Assembly (NCBI RefSeq): GCF_019977295.1
Contig: NZ_AP024651.1
Coordinates: 4,712,001 to 4,776,000, forward strand
DNA length: 64,000 nucleotides
Origin: Arthrobacter sp. StoSoilB20
GTDB lineage: Bacteria; Actinomycetota; Actinomycetes; Actinomycetales; Micrococcaceae
Reading direction: 5' to 3'
Shown here: piece after piece, positions 7,876-16,061 of the stretch
Layout of the letters: each line of letters opens with the position of its first letter
Numbering within the stretch: position 1 is the first letter of the stretch
Translations under genes and position numbers: made by a program
The notes under the pieces: model-generated
The model's database searches: none
The model's input: only the letters and a program-made list of their open reading frames with translations
Told to the model about the DNA's origin: nothing

Positions 7876-9408
7876 ATGCTCGACCTTGAACCGTCGAGGC
7901 AAAACAGGAAGCTGGCCGCAGATCTTGTCCGGTTCACGCGCCGATCCGCCCGACGCTACAAACGCAGCCGGACCTCCTGGGGTGACCGTATTGTGGACGC
8001 CTACAGCTGGGGGCTGGGGATCGGCGTCGCCCTCACCATCGCGGCCTCGTTCGTTCTGGCGCTGCGCAACGAGATTGCGGACAGGGCGTCCACAACCAAC
8101 AGCATCATCGACGAACGGTGGTTGGTTCTTCCGGAAACCGTGTTGTGGACTTCAGTAACTTTCGCGGTCCTCATGGTCATCAGCAACCTGGCGCGAAAGC
8201 TTGGGCCCATAACGGCAAATGGGCCAGAAAGTACCTGGTGGCTGTCGCTGCCGGTGGACCGCCGGCCCATGGTCCTGCCGTCGTTCCTCCGCAAGGTCAC
8301 GCTTACGGCGGCAGGTTCGGGCATCGTCTACTTGCCCTTCAGCCTGGTGACCGCCGTTGACCGCACCCCCAGTGAACATCTTCTCGCTGCACTTTCCTTT
8401 GGCGGCGCCGCTGCTGTTGCCATGGCGATGGCGGCAGTGCAGCAACTGGGCTGGTTGGGACCGCGCGCAGGTAAAGCTGCGACGACGGCGGCCCTCCTCG
8501 CCTGCGCAGTCCTGCCGTCACTGTCCGGATCGCCTTGGCCGGCGGCGCTGGTAGCCGCTGCCGCCGTCGGACTACTGGCGCTGGTGGCGCCCCGCGCCGG
8601 TAAGGTGCGGGGTGAAGAGCTGGTTCGCGGTGGTGCCGTGGCCGGCCACGCCGGCGCGTCGCTGTTCCTGATGGACTCCAACGAGGTACTTCGGGCCTTG
8701 GGTGGCGGCCGTCAAAGGGTCGACGGCGGCAGGGCCGGCCGCTTCTACGCCCGGCCGGCGCGTGGTCCACTGGGCTCGCTGATCCGTGCTGACGCCGTTG
8801 CCTTCCTCCGCCTGAATCCCCCGCTGATCCCAGCCGGCCTATGGCTTGCGGCCTGCGTGGCGATCCTCCTCGTAGAAGGCGGCCTGCCCGAGTTCGCGCA
8901 GCTTGCGGTGATCGTGATCGCGGGATGCGCCACTGCGTCCGGCATGGGAACCGTGGTCCGCAAGACCGCGCTGGTTCCTGAGCTCGATGCCCTGCTGCCC
9001 TTGCATCCGGCACTGGTGAAGACCAGCCGCGCCCTGATGCCGTGCCTGGCCATGGCCGCGTGGATGGCGACGCTCAGCGGGCTGTTGGTTCTTTTGGGCG
9101 CTGCGGATCCGTGGTTGGTCGGTGTTGGCGGCCTTGCGGGCGTGGGCATGGGTGCGGGCACTCTCCGGGCGGCCGCCAGGACCCCGCCGGACTGGACAGC
9201 TCCGCCGGTTGAAACCCCCTTTGGCCCTGTACCACGCGCCCAGTTGGGGTCCCTGCTCCGCGGACTGGATGTAACCATCCTGGCGACAATTCCATTGCTG
9301 GTGGCCCTTTACCTGGGGTACGTCCCGTGGTCCGTACTGATGGTGCAGGCCGCATTCAGTGCAGGGATCTTCCTGATGGTTGTGTTGGCGCGGCCAAAGC
9401 AGCCCTGA
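7876..9408 (+). CDS. Multi-spanning membrane protein, probable ABC permease partner (DUF6297-like)
   Basis: I chose the ATG at 7876, immediately after the ATPase stop; the longer frame upstream reads through the ATPase gene. The 510-residue product starts with a basic cytoplasmic segment (FTRRSARRYKRSRTSWGDR) and contains roughly ten hydrophobic segments, including VALTIAASFVLAL, WLAACVAILLVEG and VTILATIPLLVALYLG. It resembles the actinobacterial DUF6297 proteins found beside ABC ATPases (recognition from memory, moderate certainty). The likely role is the membrane part of an ABC transporter with the preceding ATPase. Confidence 0.8.
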   Translation: MLDLEPSRQNRKLAADLVRFTRRSARRYKRSRTSWGDRIVDAYSWGLGIGVALTIAASFVLALRNEIADRASTTNSIIDERWLVLPETVLWTSVTFAVLMVISNLARKLGPITANGPESTWWLSLPVDRRPMVLPSFLRKVTLTAAGSGIVYLPFSLVTAVDRTPSEHLLAALSFGGAAAVAMAMAAVQQLGWLGPRAGKAATTAALLACAVLPSLSGSPWPAALVAAAAVGLLALVAPRAGKVRGEELVRGGAVAGHAGASLFLMDSNEVLRALGGGRQRVDGGRAGRFYARPARGPLGSLIRADAVAFLRLNPPLIPAGLWLAACVAILLVEGGLPEFAQLAVIVIAGCATASGMGTVVRKTALVPELDALLPLHPALVKTSRALMPCLAMAAWMATLSGLLVLLGAADPWLVGVGGLAGVGMGAGTLRAAARTPPDWTAPPVETPFGPVPRAQLGSLLRGLDVTILATIPLLVALYLGYVPWSVLMVQAAFSAGIFLMVVLARPKQP

Positions 9409-9424
9409 GTGCACAGGGACTTGC

Positions 9425-10276
9425 CTAGAGCAGGGCGGTCCCTTCGATGCACGTTGCCGACGCCCCGCCCACCCAGATTTCGCCGTCCCCGGCCTTGACG
9501 TGAATCCTGCCTGCCCGGCCGAGCACAGTACCTTGGGCAGCGACGTATTCCTCGGGCGCACGGCCGCTTCCGATCAGCCATTGGGCCGCGCCGGCGTTGA
9601 AACTGCCGGTCACTGGGTCTTCCACCATGGCGTCGCCCGGAATGAACGTGCGGACTTCAAAGTCGACGGCGGAACCGGGGTGATAGGGACCAATCACTCC
9701 CACTTTGAGGTCACCCATGGCAACGAAGTCGGGGTCGATGGACAGCACCTGTTCCGCCGAGCTGAGGAGCACTCCAATCCAGGTGGGCCCGTTCACAAGC
9801 CATGACACATCCAGCAACTCTTCCTCGCGCAGACGCAGGGCTGCCGCGAGCTGGGTCTTGATGTCGTCATCAACCGGGCCGAAGCGGGTCAGCGGCGGCG
9901 CGGCGAAAGCCAACCGTCCGGCGTCGTGCTTCACCCGGACCAAACCCGCGCCGCATTCCTGGACAAGGACGCCATCTGTCTTTGGCACGCCCCCGGCCTG
10001 CAGCCACGTGTGTGCCGAACCAAGGGTGGGGTGCCCGGCAAACGGGAACTCCTCGCTGCCCGTGAAGATCCGTACCTTGTAGTCCGCCCTGGGGTCAGTG
10101 GGAGGGAGGAGGAACGTGGTCTCCGAGAGGTTTGTCCAGTTGGCGAAGTGCTGCATCTGCTCGCTGCTGAGGCCTTCGGCATCGACCACCACCGCAAGCG
10201 GATTGCCCCGGTAAGGCTGATCGGAAAAGACATCCACTTGGTGGAACGGGCGGGTGCGCGGCGCTTGTGAAGTCAC
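9425..10276 (-). CDS. PhzF family isomerase/epimerase-like protein
   Basis: The 283-residue protein opens with FHQVDVFSDQPYRGNPLAVVVD and contains NLSETTFLLPP, where Glu52 corresponds to the conserved catalytic glutamate of PhzF-type enzymes. FPFAGHPTLGSAH and DPVTGSFNAGAAQWLI are the paired glycine-rich motifs of the two DAP-epimerase-like halves. PhzF itself isomerises trans-2,3-dihydro-3-hydroxyanthranilate in phenazine synthesis. There is no phenazine cluster here, so the substrate is unknown. The start is a GTG at 10276, since no better start lies inside. Confidence 0.88.
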   Translation of the reverse strand: MTSQAPRTRPFHQVDVFSDQPYRGNPLAVVVDAEGLSSEQMQHFANWTNLSETTFLLPPTDPRADYKVRIFTGSEEFPFAGHPTLGSAHTWLQAGGVPKTDGVLVQECGAGLVRVKHDAGRLAFAAPPLTRFGPVDDDIKTQLAAALRLREEELLDVSWLVNGPTWIGVLLSSAEQVLSIDPDFVAMGDLKVGVIGPYHPGSAVDFEVRTFIPGDAMVEDPVTGSFNAGAAQWLIGSGRAPEEYVAAQGTVLGRAGRIHVKAGDGEIWVGGASATCIEGTALL

Positions 10277-10346
10277 CGGTGAAGGCTACCATCGGCGCAG
10301 CCAGGTATTGCTGACGAACCTGTCCTGCGTCTGCGAAACTACCCCT

Positions 10347-10769
10347 ATGGCAGAGAACAAGACCCAGCCCACGGACGTGTCCGCTGAAGATTTCCTGGCC
10401 GCAGTGGAACACCCGACGCGGCGTGCGGACGGCTTCGAGCTGCTCGGGATGATGCGCACCATCACCGGTCAGGAGGCAGTCATGTGGGGGCCCACCATTG
10501 TGGGCTTCGGCAGCTACCACTACAAATACGGGACCGGCCGCGAAGGCGACTCGGCCGCCGTCGGGTTCTCGCCGCGCAAGGCCAACCTGGCGCTGTACGG
10601 GCTGACCTATGGTCCGGATGCTGACCGACTGCTTCCCGACCTTGGCAAACACAAGACCGGCGCGGCCTGCCTTTACGTGAACAAACTGGACGACATCGAC
10701 CGCGAAGTCCTCGCCCAGATGATCCGCACGGGATACAAGCACGTCATGGAGTCGCTGCACACCCCATGA
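10347..10769 (+). CDS. DUF1801 domain protein
   Basis: The 140-residue protein starts at the ATG at 10347; the longer upstream frame overlaps the divergent PhzF gene and was not used. VSAEDFLAAVEHPTRRADGF, MWGPTIVGFGSYHYKYGTG and AAVGFSPRKANLALYGL are the hallmarks of the DUF1801 (YdhG/YjbR-like) fold, whose biochemical role is unknown. A strong bidirectional terminator hairpin lies directly downstream, between it and rplI. Confidence 0.85.
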   Translation: MAENKTQPTDVSAEDFLAAVEHPTRRADGFELLGMMRTITGQEAVMWGPTIVGFGSYHYKYGTGREGDSAAVGFSPRKANLALYGLTYGPDADRLLPDLGKHKTGAACLYVNKLDDIDREVLAQMIRTGYKHVMESLHTP

Positions 10770-10780
10770 TTTCCCGCAAA

Positions 10781-10817
10781 AAGACCCCCACCACCGGAAT
10801 CCGGTAGCGGGGGTCTT
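10781..10817. terminator. Bidirectional intrinsic terminator
   Basis: An inverted repeat with arms AAGACCCCC and GGGGGTCTT, extended by pairing inside the loop (CCGGAATCCGG), lies between the convergent DUF1801 gene and rplI. A-rich sequence before the left arm supplies the U-run for the minus-strand operon. Confidence 0.85.
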
Positions 10818-10833
10818 CAGTTGCAGTCTGAGA

Positions 10834-11286
10834 CTACTTGCTGGCTACGACCTCAAGGTCGATAACAGCGGAAACGTCCTCGTGCAGGCGAACGTTGGCC
10901 GTGTACGAACCGACAGACTTGATGTGGTTCGGCAGTTCAACGTTGCGCTTGTCGATGGCGCCGAGGCCAGCGGCCTCAACAGCAGCAGCGACATCAGCAG
11001 GCTTGACGGTGCCGAAGAGACGACCGGACTCGCCGGCCTTCACCTCGAGCTTGACCTTCTTGGAGGACAGAGCCTGGGCCTGTGCCTGTGCAGCTTCAAC
11101 AGAAGCGTGGGCACGAGCAGCGCGGGCAGCCTTGATGGACTCAACCTGCTTCTCGCCACCCTTGCTCCAGGTCAGGGCGAAACCGCGGGGCAGCAGGAAG
11201 TTACGTGCGTAACCGTCCTTGACCTCGACGACATCGCCAGCAGCACCGAGACCGGTTACTTCGTGGGTCAGAATGAGCTTTGCCAT
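10834..11286 (-). CDS. rplI: 50S ribosomal protein L9
   Basis: The 150-residue protein begins [22 protein letters not shown] and has [13 protein letters not shown], the L9 N-terminal rRNA-binding domain, then a long central helix (about residues 40-75) and a C-terminal domain ending in [10 protein letters not shown]9 binds 23S rRNA domain V and affects frame maintenance. It is the last gene of the rpsF-ssb-rpsR-rplI operon, 18 bp after rpsR, and is followed by a terminator. Confidence 0.98.
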   Translation of the reverse strand: MAKLILTHEVTGLGAAGDVVEVKDGYARNFLLPRGFALTWSKGGEKQVESIKAARAARAHASVEAAQAQAQALSSKKVKLEVKAGESGRLFGTVKPADVAAAVEAAGLGAIDKRNVELPNHIKSVGSYTANVRLHEDVSAVIDLEVVASK

Positions 11287-11304
11287 GTTAGTTAATCCCT
11301 TCCC

Positions 11305-11544
11305 TTAGCCGCGGCCAGCGCCGGAGTAAGGCAGCAGAGCAACTTCGCGGGCGTTCTTGATTGCCTGGGCGATCTTGCGCTGTTCCTGAACGGTAACGCC
11401 AGTGACGCGACGAGCGCGGATCTTTCCGCGGTCGGAGATGAACTTGCGCAGCAGTGCTACGTCCTTGTAGTCGATGACAGTGATGTCAGCGGCCTTCAAG
11501 GGGTTGGACTTTGGTTTGGGCTTACGGAGTTCAGCCTTAGCCAT
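11305..11544 (-). CDS. rpsR: 30S ribosomal protein S18
   Basis: The 79-residue protein contains [18 protein letters not shown] and [20 protein letters not shown], the characteristic S18 core. It lacks the Cys-rich N terminus of zinc-binding S18 paralogues and is the standard form. S18 pairs with S6, encoded at the start of the same operon, on the platform of the 30S subunit. About 130 bp of non-coding sequence separates it from ssb. Confidence 0.97.
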   Translation of the reverse strand: MAKAELRKPKPKSNPLKAADITVIDYKDVALLRKFISDRGKIRARRVTGVTVQEQRKIAQAIKNAREVALLPYSGAGRG

Positions 11545-11672
11545 CGTGGAGCTCCTTTTCTATGGAGCCCGTGGATATTGATCCACGGGATGGTGGTGTT
11601 CGACGGCGGTTGCCACCTTGGTGCCTTGCGGCAGTTCCGGTGAGCGTCCGGCGTCGGACTTTAATGTTGTGT

Positions 11673-12245
11673 TTAGAAGGGAGGTTCGGAATCCGGGCCG
11701 TTGCCCCAGCCGCCAGCGTTGCTGACACCGGGCGTAGCCCAGGGGTCATCCTGCTGCTGTGCGGGCTGGTTGCCGCCCCAGGTTCCACCGGAGTTGCCGC
11801 CGCCCTGGTTTCCACCAGGAGCGCCACCTCCGAAGCCACCGGCGTTACCGCCACCAAAGCCGCCCTGCCCACCGCCGGAGCGCTGGGTACGGTTGACCTT
11901 GGCGTTTGCGTAACGCAGGCTGGGGCCGATTTCGTCGACCTCAAGCTCGATAACGGTGCGCTTTTCGCCTTCTTTTGTTTCGTAGGAACGGCTCTTCAAA
12001 CGGCCGGAAACGATGACGCGCATTCCCTTTGTGAGGGACTCCGCTACGTTCTCGGCCGCTTCGCGCCAGACAGATGCGCGGAGGAACAGGGTTTCCCCGT
12101 CCTTCCACTCATTGGACTGGCGGTCAAAGGTCCGGGGAGTAGAAGCGATGGTGAAGTTCGCTACTGCCGAGCCAGACGGGGTGAACCGCAGCTCCGGGTC
12201 ATTGGTGAGATTACCGATGACCGTAATAGTGGTTTCGCCTGCCAT
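11673..12245 (-). CDS. ssb: Single-stranded DNA-binding protein
   Basis: The 190-residue protein has an OB-fold N-terminal domain ([18 protein letters not shown] at the start, [18 protein letters not shown] and [14 protein letters not shown] further on, to about residue 115), a Gly/Gln/Asn-rich flexible linker (about 120-165) and the acidic tip DSEPPF that recruits repair and replication partners. Its place between rpsF and rpsR is the usual bacterial arrangement. Confidence 0.97.
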   Translation of the reverse strand: MAGETTITVIGNLTNDPELRFTPSGSAVANFTIASTPRTFDRQSNEWKDGETLFLRASVWREAAENVAESLTKGMRVIVSGRLKSRSYETKEGEKRTVIELEVDEIGPSLRYANAKVNRTQRSGGGQGGFGGGNAGGFGGGAPGGNQGGGNSGGTWGGNQPAQQQDDPWATPGVSNAGGWGNGPDSEPPF

Positions 12246-12295
12246 CTACTTCCTCCTTGTTCGTTCCTGCGGGGTAAAGATCTGAAAGGGGCTGA

Positions 12296-12601
12296 TTACT
12301 CAGCAACAACCTTCTGGTCTTCAGGACGGATGATCTTGGTGCGCATGATCGTCTCGTTGAGAGACAGCTGGCGATCAAGTTCCTTGGCGGTAGCCGGTGC
12401 TGCGGTGAAGTTCACCACTGCGTAGATACCTTCGGACTTCTTCTTGATGTCGTACGCCAGACGGCGACGGCCCCAGATGTCTACCTTTTCGATGGTTCCA
12501 CCATCGGTGGTGATGACATTGAGGAACTTCTGAAGCGACGACTCTACGGTACGTTCTTCGACCTCGGGGTCGATGATTACCATCAATTCGTAAGGACGCA
12601 T
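12296..12601 (-). CDS. rpsF: 30S ribosomal protein S6
   Basis: I chose the ATG at 12601: AAAGGAGGTGGG is placed upstream at a working distance, whereas the alternative GTG at 12613 lies inside that ribosome binding site. The 101-residue protein has [16 protein letters not shown] at the start, [20 protein letters not shown] in the middle, and the typical S6 length. It is the first gene of the operon and the partner of S18. Confidence 0.97.
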   Translation of the reverse strand: MRPYELMVIIDPEVEERTVESSLQKFLNVITTDGGTIEKVDIWGRRRLAYDIKKKSEGIYAVVNFTAAPATAKELDRQLSLNETIMRTKIIRPEDQKVVAE

Positions 12602-12835
12602 ATGTGAACCCACCTCCTTTGGGCTAAGCGGTTACGGTATTTCCGTAACAGGAGGTTCATTTGCGATGCTGCGTTGGCGCTCCCCGACCGAAGACACGGC
12701 AAGAGGGCGTAACACAGACTTCAATATCTTAGTGCATCTCCTGCACTCAAAGCTATTCGAGGGTGTCCGCGGCTGGAACCGGGCACTTGGCGTATGTGGA
12801 TAACGAGGGGGTATGGAGCAGGGAATACTGGAGCC

Positions 12836-13174
12836 ATGACCGTCCTGAAGTCCATCATTCTCTTCATTCTTGCCGCCGTTGCAGAGATCGGCGGTGCCTG
12901 GCTGATCTGGCAAGCCGTCCGTGAGGGCAAGGCCTGGTGGTGGGCTGGACTGGGCGTCCTGGCACTTGGCATTTACGGTTTCTTCGCAGCCTTCCAACCC
13001 GATGCCCACTTCGGCAGGGTTTTGGCAGCATATGGGGGCGTCTTCATCGTCGGCTCGCTCGCGTGGGGAATCCTCATGGACGGCTTCCGTCCCGACCGCT
13101 GGGACGTGATCGGCGCGGCCATCTGTGTTGCGGGCGTAGGCGTGATCATGTTCGCACCACGCCCGGGCGCCTAG
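12836..13174 (+). CDS. YnfA family small membrane protein
   Basis: The ATG at 12836 gives a 112-residue protein of normal family length. Four hydrophobic segments and motifs such as [36 protein letters not shown] and [13 protein letters not shown] identify UPF0060/YnfA, a relative of the small multidrug resistance transporters. Function is not established; efflux has been proposed for some members. A terminator hairpin follows before the convergent tRNA gene. Confidence 0.92.
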   Translation: MTVLKSIILFILAAVAEIGGAWLIWQAVREGKAWWWAGLGVLALGIYGFFAAFQPDAHFGRVLAAYGGVFIVGSLAWGILMDGFRPDRWDVIGAAICVAGVGVIMFAPRPGA

Positions 13175-13208
13175 GCCCGGCACCGACGGTACCGGCCCGA
13201 ACACGACA

Positions 13209-13239
13209 AAACCCCCGGAAGATTTCCTTCCGGGGGTTT
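13209..13239. terminator. Intrinsic terminator between ynfA-type gene and tRNA-Leu
   Basis: A perfect 13-bp stem (AAACCCCCGGAAG with CTTCCGGGGGTTT, five-base loop) ends in T/A runs on both strands, so it can terminate both the YnfA-type gene and the convergent tRNA transcript. Confidence 0.9.
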
Positions 13240-13244
13240 CTCTG

Positions 13245-13327
13245 TGCGCGGAGGGGGACTTGAACCCCCACCCCCTTTCGAGGACTAGCACCTCAAGCTA
13301 GCGCGTCTGCCATTCCGCCACCCGCGC
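13245..13327 (-). tRNA. tRNA-Leu (GAG anticodon)
   Basis: The reverse strand folds into a class II tRNA of 83 nt. The acceptor arm pairs GCGCGGG with the 3' CTCCGCGC segment. The anticodon arm is CTAGC-TTGAGGT-GCTAG, giving anticodon GAG. The T arm contains GGGGGTTCAAGTCCCCC. A long variable arm, as expected for Leu, lies between the anticodon and T arms. The CCA end is not encoded. Confidence 0.95.
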
Positions 13328-13422
13328 AAGGTGATCAGGAGAAACAATGTTCCATTTTCTCCTTGACAGCGACAAAGACAATAACACGAACGAAGCCGAT
13401 CCGTGGATTCCTGTCGCCTCTA

Positions 13423-13496
13423 GCACCCTCGCCGAGGCGGTCCTCACCAAGGCGGCGCTCACCAAGGCCGTCCTCGCCAGGGCGGTTCATCGCTAG
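13423..13496. repeat. Imperfect 15-bp tandem repeat
   Basis: Four to five degenerate 15-bp units (for example GCGGTCCTCACCAAG, GCGGCGCTCACCAAG, GCCGTCCTCGCCAGG) lie just upstream of the small membrane protein gene. The period keeps frame, so both strands read as five-residue repeats, but no convincing gene covers them. Confidence 0.65.
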
Positions 13497-13506
13497 GGTG
13501 GTGCAC

Positions 13507-13668
13507 ATGGATGCCACACCCATCAGCGCCCTGCTCCTGACCGTCGTGTTCGCCGCGATAGGTCTCTACTCCCTGTACTTCGTGGTCCGCTCCGGCGTAC
13601 GCGACGGAATCCTCCAGGCCGACGAGAAACGGAGCGGACACAAGGAAGCCCAACCTCCAACTGGCTAG
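13507..13668 (+). CDS. Small single-span membrane protein
   Basis: The ATG at 13507 is preceded by TAGGGTGG and gives a 53-residue protein: ISALLLTVVFAAIGLYSLYF is a clear membrane helix (about residues 5-25), followed by a charged cytoplasmic tail (DEKRSGHKE). The frame continues upstream through the 15-bp repeats, but that part is Arg/Ser/Pro-rich and unlikely to be translated. No family is recognised. The next membrane protein gene starts 9 bp downstream, so the two are probably co-transcribed. Confidence 0.6.
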   Translation: MDATPISALLLTVVFAAIGLYSLYFVVRSGVRDGILQADEKRSGHKEAQPPTG

Positions 13669-13677
13669 GGTGGGCAC

Positions 13678-14337
13678 ATGGACAATGTCAGGGTGAAGCG
13701 GAGCCGGCTGCGGTTTGTGGTCATGGTGCTGGCCGGCGCAGCGGCTTTTGCCGCCACCGGCCTCTCGGGCAGTTGGGTGGACGCTCCGGCAGTTGGTTGG
13801 GCCGTGGCCGCACTGGTCTACGTTGCCTGGGTTTGGCTTGTCATCGCCCGGCTGGATCCGTCCCGCACGGAACAGCACGCAACCTCCGAGGACCCCTCCA
13901 GGGGAGTTACGGATCTTTTGATCCTCGTCGCCAATCTGGCCAGCCTCGCCGCCGTGGCAGCTGTGATCGTGGATTCCCATGCCCAGGGGACGGGCTCACG
14001 TTTGGCCTCTGCAGCTTTGGCTTTGGGGTGCGTGGGCCTGTCCTGGATGCTGGTCCAGACACTGTTCACACTCCGCTATGCAGAGCTCTACTACAGCAGG
14101 GACGCCCATGCCGGGGGTTCCGTGGGCGGCATCAGCTTCAATCAGGACCGGCCACCGCAGTACACGGATTTTGCCTACCTGGCCACCAGCCTGGGTATGA
14201 CCTACCAGGTCTCCGACACCAATCTCGGAAACCACTCGATCCGGCTGGAAGCGCTCAAGCACAGCCTTCTTTCCTACTTGTTTGGAACCGTCATCCTGGC
14301 AGTGACCATCAACCTGGTCATCGGCCTGGCCCAATAA
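13678..14337 (+). CDS. DUF1345 family membrane protein
   Basis: The 219-residue protein has about five membrane segments and the DUF1345 signature region: TLFTLRYAELYY, then SFNQDRPPQYTDFAYLATSLGMTYQVSDTNL before the last helices. The family is widespread, of unknown function, and always membrane-bound. Its start lies directly after the small single-span gene. A hairpin terminator follows, facing the convergent GabP-like permease gene. Confidence 0.9.
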   Translation: MDNVRVKRSRLRFVVMVLAGAAAFAATGLSGSWVDAPAVGWAVAALVYVAWVWLVIARLDPSRTEQHATSEDPSRGVTDLLILVANLASLAAVAAVIVDSHAQGTGSRLASAALALGCVGLSWMLVQTLFTLRYAELYYSRDAHAGGSVGGISFNQDRPPQYTDFAYLATSLGMTYQVSDTNLGNHSIRLEALKHSLLSYLFGTVILAVTINLVIGLAQ

Positions 14338-14368
14338 CCAAGACGTTCAACGGGAGCTTAAAGCGAAA

Positions 14369-14407
14369 CGGGGCAGCCGCCGTCGAATGTTGACGGTTGC
14401 TGCCCCG
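14369..14407. terminator. Bidirectional intrinsic terminator
   Basis: The arms CGGGGCAGC and GCTGCCCCG enclose a partly self-pairing loop (CCGTCGA/TTGACGG), between the convergent DUF1345 and GabP-like genes. Confidence 0.75.
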
Positions 14408-14421
14408 CTGTTGAAAGACGC

Positions 14422-15837
14422 TTACGACGCCGGTCCCCCACCGATGCTGGCCTGCTCGGCTTCTTCAGTGGTCGCCTCAGGTGAAGTGGCGCCGCGCTTG
14501 CGGTAGCGCCACACACCGATGCCCACCACGATCGCGGCCAGTGCCAGCGACAGGAAGAGCGATTCACGGGTGGAATCGATGATGACCATGCCGATGATCA
14601 GCGCCACGATGGCACCGATTGCAATCCACGTGAGGTACGGGAAGAACCACATCTTGAGGTCGAGGTCCTTGGCCGCGGCACCCATGCGTTTGCGGAGGAT
14701 GAGCTGCGAGGCCGCAATAACCAGCCACACAAAGAGTGCGATGGCTCCGGAGGTGTTCACGAGGAACAGGAACACTGTGTCCGGGGCGATGTAGTTCAGG
14801 CCAACGGTCACGAAACCCACCACGGTGGAGGCCAGGACTGCTGCTGCCGGCACGCCACGCTTGGAGATCTTCATCCAGGACTTGGGAGCGTCGCCACGTT
14901 GCGAGAGCGAGAACAGCATGCGGCTGGCGGTGTACAGGCCGGAGTTGAGGCAGGACAGCACCGAGGTGAGGACCACGATGTCCATGATGGTGCCTGCGCC
15001 CGGGATGCCGTAGAGCTCGATCACGGCAACATAGGGGCTCTTGGCCACGGAGGCGTCGTTCCACGGCAGGAGCGTGACAACAATGGCGATGGAGCCGATG
15101 TAGAAGATCAGGATGCGCCACACGGTGGACTTCACGGCCTTCTTCACGGCGTCTACGGGGTTCTCCGATTCGCCGGCGGCAATGGTGGCGATTTCGGCGC
15201 CGAAGAACGAGAACACCACCACGAGGATGCCCGCCAGGACTGCGCCTGGACCATTGGGCATGAAGCCGCCCTGGTCCAGGAGGTTGGCGACGCCCGGCGC
15301 GGAAACACCCGGCATAAGGCCGAGGATGGCAGCGATGCCGGCAAGGAGGAATATGACGATCGCAGCGACCTTGATGGACGCGAACCAGAACTCGAACTCG
15401 CCGTAGGACTTCACGGAGCCAAGGTTGGTCAATGTCAGGAGCACCATCAAAACCAGCGCCCAGATCCACTGGTCCACGCCGGGCACCCAGCGGTGCATGA
15501 TGGCGGCGCCCGCCGTTGCCTCGATGCCGAGGACGATGATCCAGAACCAGGCATAGAGCCAGCCAATACTGAACCCTGCCCAGCGGCCAAGGGCCTTGTC
15601 AGCGTATGTGGAGAACGAGCCGGTCTCCGGGTTGGCAGCAGCCATTTCGCCCAGCATCCGCATCACCAGGATGACCACCAGGCCGGCAGCCAGGTAGGCC
15701 ACGAGGATGCCGGGACCGGCCTGCTGGATGGCGGCCCCCGAGCCAACGAACAGTCCTGCGCCGATCACGCCGGCAATGGCGATCATGGAGAGGTGGCGGG
15801 GCTTCAGGGATTTTGAAAGTTGTTGGTCAGCGTGCAT
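14422..15837 (-). CDS. GabP-like amino acid permease (APC superfamily, AAT family)
   Basis: The 471-residue permease has twelve predicted membrane segments. GAGLFVGSGAAIQQAGP in TM1, MLGEMAAANPETGSFSTYADKALGRWAG and NLGSVKSYGEFEFWFASIKV closely follow the GABA permease GabP pattern as I remember it, so 4-aminobutyrate or a related amino acid is the likely substrate, taken up with protons. I chose the ATG at 15837 (AAAGGA upstream). The longer frame adds a basic, Pro-rich stretch unlike a permease. No catabolic partner lies beside it. An inverted repeat lies about 110-150 bp upstream. Confidence 0.88.
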   Translation of the reverse strand: MHADQQLSKSLKPRHLSMIAIAGVIGAGLFVGSGAAIQQAGPGILVAYLAAGLVVILVMRMLGEMAAANPETGSFSTYADKALGRWAGFSIGWLYAWFWIIVLGIEATAGAAIMHRWVPGVDQWIWALVLMVLLTLTNLGSVKSYGEFEFWFASIKVAAIVIFLLAGIAAILGLMPGVSAPGVANLLDQGGFMPNGPGAVLAGILVVVFSFFGAEIATIAAGESENPVDAVKKAVKSTVWRILIFYIGSIAIVVTLLPWNDASVAKSPYVAVIELYGIPGAGTIMDIVVLTSVLSCLNSGLYTASRMLFSLSQRGDAPKSWMKISKRGVPAAAVLASTVVGFVTVGLNYIAPDTVFLFLVNTSGAIALFVWLVIAASQLILRKRMGAAAKDLDLKMWFFPYLTWIAIGAIVALIIGMVIIDSTRESLFLSLALAAIVVGIGVWRYRKRGATSPEATTEEAEQASIGGGPAS

Positions 15838-15946
15838 GGATCTGCGCCGTCCTTTAGGTTTTTGCGGGGTGGCCGCGCGGTGTGCCACGGGCCACATGAC
15901 TCATTCACGCTAGCCTGCTACCCAACCACCACGCCTGTGCAGCTGA

Positions 15947-15987
15947 ACATTTTGACAGCACCAAAAAGGGGTGTGTGCACAAAATGT
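15947..15987. promoter_or_regulatory. Inverted repeat in the permease/aminopeptidase intergenic region
   Basis: ACATTTTG and CAAAATGT form a perfect 8-bp inverted repeat separated by 25 bp in the 224-bp gap upstream of the GabP-like gene. It could be an operator or part of a transcript hairpin. A second, shorter repeat (GTTTC-N6-GAAAC, 16010-16025) lies nearer the aminopeptidase gene. No regulator can be named. Confidence 0.35.
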
Positions 15988-16061
15988 AAACCGTGAGGCA
16001 TCCCCTGTTTCATATTCGAAACTTTTGTCACACCCCTGAAATAACTGTTTGAGGCTATCCG

